A stretch of DNA of 64,000 bases from Clostridia bacterium (GTDB lineage: Bacteria > Bacillota > Clostridia > Christensenellales > DTU072), in contig JAEDHK010000006.1 in NCBI GenBank assembly GCA_016297005.1, forward strand, positions 1 through 64,000, given 5' to 3'. Below are positions 33,621 to 41,631 of the stretch, piece by piece. Each line of letters begins with the position of its first letter. Within the stretch, counting starts at the first letter, position 1. The notes beneath the pieces are model-generated. The model made no database searches. It was not told the origin of the DNA and saw only the letters and a list, made by a program, of their open reading frames with translations. Position numbers and translations under genes: made by a program.

Positions 33621-33686
33621 AAAATAATTCGGTGGCTTCCGGTCTTGAAACAGGGGTCGAAAGCCGCCTCCGTACGAGGTTAATCT
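33621..33686 (+). promoter_or_regulatory. Structured leader between metY and metA
   Basis: GGTGGCTT (33631-33638) can pair with AAGCCGCC (33661-33668). CCTC (33667-33670) can instead pair with GAGG (33676-33679), which is the metA SD. The two helices share bases 33667-33668 and so compete. The layout suggests control of metA translation, but it does not match a SAM riboswitch class I can name. Confidence 0.4.
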
Positions 33687-34598
33687 ATGCCCATCGTTAT
33701 TGCAAAAGATATTCCCGCGTTTGACGTACTCAGCCGGGAAAACGTATTCGTCATGAGCTCTTTTCGCGCACAGACGCAGGATATCCGTCCTATTGAGATC
33801 GCCATCGTCAATCTGATGCCGACCAAGATCGAGACGGAGACGCAACTGATGCGCCTGCTCGCCAACACTCCTTTGCAAGTCAACGTAACGCTTGTAAAAA
33901 TGGCTACGTATAATTCGACGAACACTTCTCAACATCATATGGAGAAGTTTTACGTTACTTTTGAAGAACTTGACGGACGTAAATTTGACGGCATGATCGT
34001 GACCGGCGCACCCGTGGAAAAGATGGAGTTTTCGGACGTCAAGTATTGGGACGAACTTTGTAAGATCATGGATTATGCCGAAAAGAACGTGACGAGCTCG
34101 CTCTTTATTTGTTGGGGAGCGCAAGCAGCCATGAATTATTATTTCGGCGTCGGAAAGAAAGAATTGCCGAAAAAGCTGTTCGGCGTTTTCGATAATCACG
34201 TTTGTCAGGACAACGAACCGCTTTTGCGCGGTCTGAACGATACTTTCCGCGTGCCGCATTCCCGTTATACGGAGATCAGAAAAGAGGATATGGAAAGGGA
34301 TGGGCGCATTGTGATTCTTGCCGAGGGCGAGGATTGCGGCGTCAGCATCGCTAAGTGTATAGACAATCGCCGGTTTTTCTTCTTCGGACATAGCGAATAC
34401 GACCGGGATACGCTCAAAAAAGAGTATCTTCGGGATAAAGAAAAGGGTTTGGATATCGATCCGCCGAAAAACTATTTTGCGGATGAAGAATGTGAAAAAG
34501 TCGATTATAGTTGGCGTTCTACGGGAACGTTGTTATTCAGTAACTGGCTCAACTATTACGTTTATCAGTTGACGCCGTACGATATCGGGAGAATATAA
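33687..34598 (+). CDS. metA: Homoserine O-acetyltransferase (MetA type)
   Basis: Acylates homoserine in methionine synthesis. The 303-residue protein has the catalytic Cys142 in LFICWGAQAA and the His/Glu pair in FFGHSEYDRD. Residue 111, which sets acyl donor choice in this family, is Glu (GAPVEKMEF). Glu111 enzymes use acetyl-CoA, whereas Gly111 enzymes use succinyl-CoA. That agrees with the O-acetylhomoserine sulfhydrylase directly upstream. It is separated from metY by a 66-nt structured leader and followed after 4 bp by recF. Confidence 0.94.
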   Translation: MPIVIAKDIPAFDVLSRENVFVMSSFRAQTQDIRPIEIAIVNLMPTKIETETQLMRLLANTPLQVNVTLVKMATYNSTNTSQHHMEKFYVTFEELDGRKFDGMIVTGAPVEKMEFSDVKYWDELCKIMDYAEKNVTSSLFICWGAQAAMNYYFGVGKKELPKKLFGVFDNHVCQDNEPLLRGLNDTFRVPHSRYTEIRKEDMERDGRIVILAEGEDCGVSIAKCIDNRRFFFFGHSEYDRDTLKKEYLRDKEKGLDIDPPKNYFADEECEKVDYSWRSTGTLLFSNWLNYYVYQLTPYDIGRI

Positions 34599-34602
34599 AG
34601 GT

Positions 34603-35694
34603 TTGATCGTCAGGAGCGTAACGTTAAAGAATTATCTTTCTTATCCGGATCTGACCGTTGCGTTCGACGGCGGGATCAACGTGCTTACCGGACAGAACGC
34701 CGTCGGAAAGACAAATCTTGCCGAAAGCATTTATTATGCGTCGGTCGGTAAATCCGCAAGAGGATTAAAGGACAAAGAGCTCCTTCGTTGGGACGGCGAT
34801 AATAATGCGGAAATACATCTTTCCGTGCAAAAAAAATACGCTCGCCATACCGTCGATATCGATATCGACAGGCAGGGCAAGAAGCGTATTATGATCGACA
34901 AAATCCCCATAGCAAAGATGGGCGAACTGATGGGAGCCGTGTACGTCGTATATTTTTCTCCGGGAGAAATGCGACTTATCAAGGAGTCCCCCGCCGACAG
35001 AAGGCGATTTGTCGACATCAGTCTTTGTCAGCAGGATAAAACCTATTTTTACGCGCTTGTTCGCTATAATCAGCTCCTTGCGCAAAGAAATAAACTTCTG
35101 AAAGAATATTATAATACGGCCTCTTTAAAACCGATGAGCGACATCATTGTCGAAAAAATGTGTAAAGAGCAGGAATTTATTATCAATAAACGTCGTGCTT
35201 TTTTGCAAAAGCTTGCTCCGGTCGCCGATAAAAAGCATTACTTGCTTTCGGGAGGTAAAGAACGCCTGGAATTGGAATACGAAACGGAAGAAATCGACGA
35301 TAACGACGTACAAGGATCATTGCGAGCCCTGTATGAAAAGAACTTCGAAAAGGACAGCCGTCTTTCTTATACCACCGTCGGGATCCATCGCGACGATCTG
35401 AAAATCGTTGCCGGCGGTATCGACGTAAGAAAGTTCGGCTCTCAGGGACAACAACGCACGGCGGCGCTCAGTCTGAAACTTGCCGAAGTCGATCTTTTTT
35501 ATACAGCGAGCGGAGAATACCCCGTCCTGATTCTGGACGACGTCATGAGCGAGCTGGACGAGCAACGACAAAGGGCGCTTTTCGCCTCGCTTGCAGGGAT
35601 ACAGACCATTGTCACGTGCACCTCTTTTGACAGAGATATCGCGCCCGGCGCGACCGTATACGAAATTAAAAACAGGATGATAAAAAAACTATGA
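34603..35694 (+). CDS. recF: DNA replication/repair protein RecF
   Basis: An SMC-like ATPase that loads RecA at gaps. Walker A GQNAVGKT lies at 30-37, the ABC signature reads GSQGQQRTAALSLKLAE, and Walker B is VLILDDVMSELD. Length is 363 residues. The start is TTG at 34603, directly after AAAGG; the family N-terminus (...LKNYLSYPDLTV) begins there and no ATG fits. It sits between metA and argS rather than with dnaN/gyrB, an unusual place. The stop overlaps argS by ATGA. Confidence 0.94.
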   Translation: MIVRSVTLKNYLSYPDLTVAFDGGINVLTGQNAVGKTNLAESIYYASVGKSARGLKDKELLRWDGDNNAEIHLSVQKKYARHTVDIDIDRQGKKRIMIDKIPIAKMGELMGAVYVVYFSPGEMRLIKESPADRRRFVDISLCQQDKTYFYALVRYNQLLAQRNKLLKEYYNTASLKPMSDIIVEKMCKEQEFIINKRRAFLQKLAPVADKKHYLLSGGKERLELEYETEEIDDNDVQGSLRALYEKNFEKDSRLSYTTVGIHRDDLKIVAGGIDVRKFGSQGQQRTAALSLKLAEVDLFYTASGEYPVLILDDVMSELDEQRQRALFASLAGIQTIVTCTSFDRDIAPGATVYEIKNRMIKKL

Positions 35695-37385
35695 CGAACA
35701 GAAAACAAATTCTTGCTGCCGCACTTGCCTTCGACGGTGTTTCTGAACAGGAAATCGCCGAAATGATCACGATCCCCACCGACTCGTCGAAAGGGGACTA
35801 TTGCTTGCCCTGTTTCCGGCTGGCAAAAACGCTTCGGAAGAGTCCGGTCCTGATCGCGGAAGAGGCGGCGGGCCGTTTAACCTGCCTTCCGCCGCCCTTT
35901 AAGAAAGTTGAAGCCGTAAACGGCTATCTGAACTTTTTCGTTAATACGGCCGATTGCGCCAAGCAGGTACTGACCGAGATCGAGCGTAAAGGTTCCGCCT
36001 ACGGCGACAGCGACGAAGGAAAGGACAAGACCGTTTGTATCGATTATTCTTCCATCAATATTGCAAAGCCGTTTCATATCGGCCATCTTTGTACCACCGT
36101 TATCGGCGGCGCGTTGTATCGTATCTACAAAAAATTGGGATACACTCCCATCGGCATTAACCATCTCGGCGACTGGGGAACCCAATTCGGCAAGTTGATC
36201 GTTGCGTTCAAAAAGTGGTCGAACGAAGACGCGCTGAAAGAAAAAGGCATGACGGAGCTGACGTCCATTTACGTTCGTTTTCATACCGAATCGGAGACGG
36301 ATCCTACGCTCGAAGATCAGGCGCGCGCCTGGTTCAAAAAAATCGAAGACGGCGACGACGAGGCTCTTCGCCTCTATAATCTCTTTAAAGAGATCACGTT
36401 AAAGGAAGTGGAAAAAACCTATAAAAGATTGAAAATCAAGTTCGACAGCTATAACGGCGAGGCTTTTTATAACGACAAAATGCAGCCTGTTCTGGACGAA
36501 TTGAAAGAAAAAGGATTGTTGGTTAAGGACGACGGCGCGGAGATCGTCGATCTGTCGGAAGACGGTATGCCTCCCTGTCTGCTCGTAAAAGCGGACGGAG
36601 CCACCTTATACGCTACACGCGACCTTGCCGCGGCATATTACCGCAAAAAGACGTACGATTTTTATAAGAGTTTATACGTTGTCGCATATCAACAGAATCT
36701 TCATTTCAGACAGGTCTTTAAAGTACTCGAAAAGTTGGGTAAGGAATGGGCGAAGGATTGCGTTCACGTCGCATTCGGCATGGTCAGCATGGAGTCCGGA
36801 GCCATGAGTACTCGTAAAGGGAAGGTCATCTACCTGGAAGACGTTCTTAACAAGGCCGTGGAAAAAAGTTACGAGATTATTAACGAAAAGAGTCCGCAGT
36901 TGGAAAATAAAGAAGAGACCGCCGAGATGGTAGGCGTAGGCGCCGTTATTTTCAGCGTCCTGTATAACAACAGGATTAAGGACATTGTCTTTTCTTATGA
37001 CAAAGTACTTAATTTCGACGGGGAGACCGGTCCGTACGTGCAATACACCAACGCGCGTTGTCTTAGCGTTCTGAATAAGGTGGGAGAGTGTAACGCCGTT
37101 CCCGATTATTCGGCCGTGGATAACGCCGAAGGACAGGCTGTTATTGCGCTATTAGAGCGTTTCCCGTCCGTTTTGCATGAGTCCATCGAAAAATACGAGC
37201 CGTGTTGTATCGGGAGGTTTCTGGTGGATCTGTGCAAGAGCTATAACCGCTTTTATCTCGTTCATCGTATTACAGGCGAAGCTGAAGAGGTAAAAAAAGC
37301 TCGCGCTATGCTCACGGACGCCGTACACGTCGTTATCGAAGAAGGATTGCGGCTGATGGGTATCGACGCCCCCAAAAAGATGTGA
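35691..37385 (+). CDS. argS: Arginyl-tRNA synthetase
   Basis: A class I synthetase of 564 residues, typical bacterial length. The N-terminal additional domain occupies 1-110. HIGH is at 129-132 (AKPFHIGHLCTT), and the degenerate KMSKS-region block is GAMSTRKGKVIYLEDVL, followed by the DALR anticodon-binding domain that ends RLMGIDAPKKM. Translationally coupled to recF and followed after 6 bp by the sialidase gene. Confidence 0.96.
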   Translation: MTNRKQILAAALAFDGVSEQEIAEMITIPTDSSKGDYCLPCFRLAKTLRKSPVLIAEEAAGRLTCLPPPFKKVEAVNGYLNFFVNTADCAKQVLTEIERKGSAYGDSDEGKDKTVCIDYSSINIAKPFHIGHLCTTVIGGALYRIYKKLGYTPIGINHLGDWGTQFGKLIVAFKKWSNEDALKEKGMTELTSIYVRFHTESETDPTLEDQARAWFKKIEDGDDEALRLYNLFKEITLKEVEKTYKRLKIKFDSYNGEAFYNDKMQPVLDELKEKGLLVKDDGAEIVDLSEDGMPPCLLVKADGATLYATRDLAAAYYRKKTYDFYKSLYVVAYQQNLHFRQVFKVLEKLGKEWAKDCVHVAFGMVSMESGAMSTRKGKVIYLEDVLNKAVEKSYEIINEKSPQLENKEETAEMVGVGAVIFSVLYNNRIKDIVFSYDKVLNFDGETGPYVQYTNARCLSVLNKVGECNAVPDYSAVDNAEGQAVIALLERFPSVLHESIEKYEPCCIGRFLVDLCKSYNRFYLVHRITGEAEEVKKARAMLTDAVHVVIEEGLRLMGIDAPKKM

Positions 37386-37391
37386 GGCCAA

Positions 37392-38924
37392 ATGAAGAAG
37401 TTTTTGAATATTCTTGCGCTTAGTGTTATTGCTATCGGATATGCGGCGACGATCGCTTGTTCGATTGTATTTTTGATCGTCAATAAAGAGATCATATCCG
37501 GTTTTCCTTTTGTTTGTATCCTTGCCGCGCTTATACTTCTTTTGCCGATCGTCGGTTCACTATTATTATATAGAAAGTGCGCGGGGAGGGCAGGACGCGT
37601 CGCCGGAATAGTTATTACGGCGTTGGCAGTAGGCACGGTAATTACTTGCTATGTCTTAATGAACGTTTTTTTTGCGTTTCAACCATACGTAAATACCGGT
37701 TTTGCGCGGCACGTTTTTCCATACGCCACGTTCGTCTATATTGCCGGCGTTCTTCTTCTTGTTTTCGTTCGAAAAGACTCTTTTCTTCCTATCGTCTTGT
37801 CTCTGACGATCCTTTGTATGGGACTTCTTAGCGGAGGCTGGGTTCTCCTTCAACCGGAGCACAAGTATAAGAACGTCGAACAGGCAGAGGAAATTTTCGT
37901 TGGAGGAGAAGGCGGATATTTTACGTACAGAATACCCTCTCTTTCCGTTATACCTCATAGTATTCTTTCGGATAAATTGCACGTTGAAACGACGGGAGAC
38001 GCTTTGATCGCTCTTGCCGAGGGGAGAAGAAACAATGCGGCCGACGAAGGAAGCATCGATCTGGTCATGAAAGCGTCTTTCGACAGCGGACGAACGTGGT
38101 CGCCTTTACAAACGGTTCTTTTCTATTCGGATATATCGGGTAAATTCGGCAATCCGACGCCTATCGTTGATAACGCGACGGGCGATTTTCACCTTATTTA
38201 TGTTACGTCGACTTCGGCCGACAACTATCTGGGGTATAGATTGTTCGATATGGTCGGAAGACTGAAAAACGATCTGACTTTCGACTGGTCGGAACCGGTG
38301 GAGATCACTTTTCCTGGGGAAAGAATAGCTTTTTGCGCCGGTCCGGGGAAAGGCGTTTGTCTTTCGGACGGAAGACTGGCGTTCGCTTGTTACGAGAATT
38401 ACTCGGACGCCGAAGCCGCGGCTTTTCTTATCATGAGCGACGATCACGGAAAAACGTGGACGAGGTCGGATATCATTACCAAAGGCAACGAATGCGACGT
38501 CATTGAGATGGAAGACCGTTCTTTGCTTTTTGTATGTCGGACGAACGACGGAAGTTCCGGTTTGCATCTTAAACAGTATCAACGGTTTTATCGTTCGACG
38601 GACGGCGGCCTTTCTTGGGCGGAATGGGACTTGTCGACGCCGCTGCGCACACCGATCTGTCAATGTTCTTTGGGGCGTTATGAAAACAAAGTTTATCTTA
38701 CGCATCCCGATTGCTTTGCTACTCGCGCGAATCTTTCTTTGTCCGTATCCGAGGACGGAAAAAGTTTTCGTACGCTTCGTCTGTACGACGGCCCCTCCGG
38801 TTATAGCTCGGCGATCGTCACGTCCGACGGCGACGTGTGCGTCCTTGCCGAAGTCGGCAGACTAAACTATTACGAAAAGCTCGCCTTTATCAGAGTCGAC
38901 GAAAACGTCGTCAAAACTATATAG
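37392..38924 (+). CDS. Polytopic-membrane-anchored sialidase (GH33-like)
   Basis: A 510-residue fusion-like protein. Residues 1-153 form about five membrane helices with positive loops after helices 2 (RKCAGRAGR) and 4 (RKD), which places the C-terminal domain outside. Residues 160-510 form a sialidase beta-propeller. TYRIPSL (FRIP-like, Arg180) is followed by Asp boxes SFDSGRTW, SDDHGKTW and STDGGLSW plus a degenerate fourth (SEDGKSF). It would cleave terminal sialic acids at the cell surface. The multi-helix anchor instead of a signal peptide is unusual. It is encoded downstream of argS in the same run. Confidence 0.82.
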   Translation: MKKFLNILALSVIAIGYAATIACSIVFLIVNKEIISGFPFVCILAALILLLPIVGSLLLYRKCAGRAGRVAGIVITALAVGTVITCYVLMNVFFAFQPYVNTGFARHVFPYATFVYIAGVLLLVFVRKDSFLPIVLSLTILCMGLLSGGWVLLQPEHKYKNVEQAEEIFVGGEGGYFTYRIPSLSVIPHSILSDKLHVETTGDALIALAEGRRNNAADEGSIDLVMKASFDSGRTWSPLQTVLFYSDISGKFGNPTPIVDNATGDFHLIYVTSTSADNYLGYRLFDMVGRLKNDLTFDWSEPVEITFPGERIAFCAGPGKGVCLSDGRLAFACYENYSDAEAAAFLIMSDDHGKTWTRSDIITKGNECDVIEMEDRSLLFVCRTNDGSSGLHLKQYQRFYRSTDGGLSWAEWDLSTPLRTPICQCSLGRYENKVYLTHPDCFATRANLSLSVSEDGKSFRTLRLYDGPSGYSSAIVTSDGDVCVLAEVGRLNYYEKLAFIRVDENVVKTI

Positions 38925-38945
38925 AACAAAAACCAGGAGTAGATT

Positions 38946-39743
38946 ATGATAGAAACACATACGCATTCTTTCTTCTCATTTGACGGGAAAGCAGATATAC
39001 AAGATATGATCGACCGGGCGATCGAGCTCGGCGTCGAATACTATTGCGTGACCGACCACTTCGATTACGATTATAAATTTCTGCCCGATTATCAGAACGT
39101 TCGTCAGATTGATCTTCCCGGATATATCGCAAGGATGAACGAACTGAAAAAAAAGTATCCTTTCTTTCATCTCGGTTGTGAGCTCGGGTACAGCAAGAAC
39201 GCCGTTCCACTATATAAAGTGTTGCCGTTCGATCAATTCGATTACGTTCTGAATTCCGTTCATACCGTAGGAATGTGGGACGCCCATAACACCAAGTATT
39301 ACGTAGGAAAGAGCAAGCGCGAAGCCTATAAGACGTATCTTGACAAAATAAGAGAAAGTCTTGAAGTCCCTTATCCGTTTAATACCATATCGCATATCGG
39401 GTATGTAAGAAAAAACGCTCCCTATGAAGATACGGAACTGTATTATGACGAATTTAAAGACGAATTAGACGGTATCTTAAAGAGGATCGTACAACTTGAT
39501 AAAGCGTTAGAGATCAACTCCAAATTGGACGGCGACCGCTTTATGCCGGAAAAAGAGATTCTGAAACACTATTATGATTTCGGAGGCAGAAAGATCACCT
39601 TTGCCAGCGATTCTCACGAGCCGGGTCGTCTCGGACACAATTTCGATAAAGCGGAAAAGATGGCGGCGGAAGTCGGATTCACCCATTGGACGGTCTTTAA
39701 AAAACAAAAGCCTTTTTCTATTCCGTTTGCGCTTCGCGGCTGA
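38946..39743 (+). CDS. PHP-domain phosphatase, histidinol-phosphatase-like
   Basis: A 265-residue PHP metallohydrolase. The motifs are ETHTHSFFSFDGK, CVTDHFDYDY, GCELGY, NSVHTVG, ISHIGY and FASDSHEPGRLG, in order. They bind the trinuclear metal centre of HisJ/HisK-type histidinol-phosphate phosphatases. No other histidine-synthesis gene is present, so another phosphate monoester is possible. The SD is AGGAG. The 3' end overlaps the convergent lipoprotein gene by 26 bp. Confidence 0.85.
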   Translation: MIETHTHSFFSFDGKADIQDMIDRAIELGVEYYCVTDHFDYDYKFLPDYQNVRQIDLPGYIARMNELKKKYPFFHLGCELGYSKNAVPLYKVLPFDQFDYVLNSVHTVGMWDAHNTKYYVGKSKREAYKTYLDKIRESLEVPYPFNTISHIGYVRKNAPYEDTELYYDEFKDELDGILKRIVQLDKALEINSKLDGDRFMPEKEILKHYYDFGGRKITFASDSHEPGRLGHNFDKAEKMAAEVGFTHWTVFKKQKPFSIPFALRG

Positions 39744-41286
39744 AATACTCGATCGCAATCGACGTATTCTCCAAAGTAATTTTATTTTCCAAGCTTGCGG
39801 GAAGGGTCAGTTTCGTTATCTGCGTACCGTTCAGAGCGGATGAAGAAATATCCTGCAAGGCAGAATTCTTTCCGACATCAAAAGTACTCAGCGAGCTACA
39901 CGCCGAATACGCTTCGGCATAGACGTATTGAACGCTGTCCGGTATCGCTACCGATCGCAACGACTTGCAGTTCAAAAAAGCTCTCTCGTTGATTATCTTT
40001 ACCGAAGAAGGCAGGATCACGTTATCCAGAAGCAAACATCCGGAGAAGCACTCTTCGTCTAATGTCACTACATGATCGGGCAAAACGACCGATTCGAGCT
40101 TGTCGCAATTAAAGAAAGTGCGCACGTCGAGGTTATCCCGAAGGTTATTTTCTTCAAAGGTTGCGGAAACCAGCTTGCCGCATCCGGAAAAAGCGCGCGA
40201 GATCTTCAACGTGTAAGTGGAGGGGATAAAAACGGACGTTATTTCTGAATAAGAAAAAGCACCTTGTTCCAGCTCCCGTACAGGAAAACCGTTATAGAAA
40301 GAGGGCAGTATGATCTCCCCTGAAAGACGCGCGGGATCCTTAACGGATAATTTATAGTAAGGGTTCCCATAGTTATCGGATGATTCTTCAAAGTTAAAAT
40401 AGTTATCGGACGTCGCTTCGGCGGCGTTATTTTTCGCCCAAGCGGCATACAGAGTCATATTGGCGGAGAACACTTTATTCTTTCTCCAATTATAATACGT
40501 CGTCGCGTTTTCGTCCGTGCACCAACCGAGGAAGACGTAACCATCGCGAACGGGCGCGTCGGTCGGCCGGTAAAAAACGTTTTCTACCGTGCCCGTCTTG
40601 GACGGATAGTCGTTTCCGCCGCGCGTATCGAAATCGATCGTATATTCGATGACGGTGTCGCGGTATTCGTATTGAGTGTAGACGTTAAGATCTTTGGTAA
40701 TGTTCGTTAGGTATTCTTGCGTCAGATCGTGCGGGTCGTCGTTTTCGTCGTAATAGATCCACTTGGAAGAAATAATGGTACGAATGTGACCTTCCCGATC
40801 GTTTTTTTCCGCATAAAAAGCCGGTATTTTCGGCACTTCTTCCATAGGGATACTTCCGCCGTCCATGACGTCGCAGGTAGAATGCGTCTGAACCACGTCG
40901 CCGTCTTTCAGAATAAAAGAAACGGTGTGATCGCTCTTGATCGTCCTGATGGAGTACTGTTTGTACTTAGAGATATCTTTATTCTTGACCTTGCCCGTCA
41001 AACGGATGATGACCGTATAGGTCTTCTCCGCGCTCAGTTTGACCGTCCTGTTGTTTACGACGGTAAGGGCTTGATTGTTTTCGTCGTAGACGTTGACTGT
41101 GATCTGAAGATCGTAGGACTCGCGGTAGGTCTCGAAATCGGTGATACTGTATTGCAAAGTGTATTCGCCCGCAGGAACGTTTTCGACGTCCTCGGCGATA
41201 ATCGTCAATTCTTTCGGGCCTTCTGTGCAACCGCATAATGCGATAAAACACAGTATCAGCAAAAAAAACAAGCTCGTCTTTCTCAT
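39718..41286 (-). CDS. BspA-type leucine-rich repeat lipoprotein with an InlB B-repeat
   Basis: A 522-residue exported lipoprotein. A hydrophobic leader ends in ALCGC with the lipid-anchor Cys near 20. Ig/fibronectin-like segments (25-160) follow. An InlB B-type repeat (about 235-305) shows the VRDGYVFLGWCTDENATTYY pattern and ends TLYAAWAK. LRR_5/BspA-type repeats (about 325-520) have the form LESVVLPDHVVTLDEECFSGC and SLRSVAIPDSVQYVYAEAY. The ATG at 41286 has no SD and a TATAAT only ten bases upstream. Likely a host- or matrix-binding surface protein. Confidence 0.85.
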   Translation of the reverse strand: MRKTSLFFLLILCFIALCGCTEGPKELTIIAEDVENVPAGEYTLQYSITDFETYRESYDLQITVNVYDENNQALTVVNNRTVKLSAEKTYTVIIRLTGKVKNKDISKYKQYSIRTIKSDHTVSFILKDGDVVQTHSTCDVMDGGSIPMEEVPKIPAFYAEKNDREGHIRTIISSKWIYYDENDDPHDLTQEYLTNITKDLNVYTQYEYRDTVIEYTIDFDTRGGNDYPSKTGTVENVFYRPTDAPVRDGYVFLGWCTDENATTYYNWRKNKVFSANMTLYAAWAKNNAAEATSDNYFNFEESSDNYGNPYYKLSVKDPARLSGEIILPSFYNGFPVRELEQGAFSYSEITSVFIPSTYTLKISRAFSGCGKLVSATFEENNLRDNLDVRTFFNCDKLESVVLPDHVVTLDEECFSGCLLLDNVILPSSVKIINERAFLNCKSLRSVAIPDSVQYVYAEAYSACSSLSTFDVGKNSALQDISSSALNGTQITKLTLPASLENKITLENTSIAIEYFSREAQTE

Positions 41287-41296
41287 GATTGATTTT

Positions 41297-41302
41297 ATTA
41301 TA
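41297..41302 (-). promoter_or_regulatory. -10 element of the LRR lipoprotein gene, near-leaderless
   Basis: On the minus strand TATAAT (41297-41302) lies ten bases before the ATG, predicting a 5' leader of only about 3-5 nt. A possible -35, TTTACT, is 18 bp further upstream. Confidence 0.55.
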
Positions 41303-41409
41303 CAAAAAACACCGTTAAAAGTAAACCGTTTACCTCGATCAGGATACTTTTTACAGGTTGGTTTCATAAACGGACGTTTTGTATCAAAAGCAACAAAACG
41401 CATTTTTGA

Positions 41410-41482
41410 TGTGGACAAAAGCGAATAAATGTGGATAACGCTGTATAATTGTGGATAAGTACCCCATTTTGTCTGTACATAA
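41410..41482 (+). promoter_or_regulatory. Phased cluster of DnaA-box-like sites
   Basis: TGTGGACAA (41410-41418), TGTGGATAA (41430-41438) and TGTGGATAA (41450-41458) repeat in the same orientation exactly every 20 bp. A degenerate TGTACATAA follows at 41474-41482. The reverse complement TTATCCACA of the middle two is the exact consensus DnaA box, and the outer two differ by one base. The 345-bp gap 41287-41631 also holds the two promoters listed here and an AT-rich stretch at 41550-41575. A role in replication initiation, DnaA titration or DnaA-controlled transcription is inference. Confidence 0.65.
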
Positions 41483-41572
41483 CGGTACCTGAGGCTCAAA
41501 AAAGGGATCCCGAACGAAGATAAAAACCGGACTTCTATTCCGGGTCGGAATAATAAAATCAAAAATTAAAAA

Positions 41573-41601
41573 TTGACACGCGCGCACGTATGTGATAGGA
41601 T
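41573..41601 (+). promoter_or_regulatory. Promoter of the paaK operon
   Basis: A perfect -35 TTGACA (41573-41578), 17-bp spacer, and TAGGAT (41596-41601). The leader is about 24 nt with TTTGGAG as the SD. Confidence 0.75.
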
Positions 41602-41631
41602 ATATATGAAATAAAACTTTTGGAGTAATCA

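Noticed and set aside
33621..33686. Known SAM riboswitch before metA
   Set aside because: The length and helices do not match SAM-I, SAM-II or related classes as I know them.
41410..41482. Calling the DnaA-box cluster the chromosomal origin
   Set aside because: No dnaA, dnaN, gyrB or rpmH nearby and no change of gene orientation; kept only as a candidate regulatory or origin-like site.
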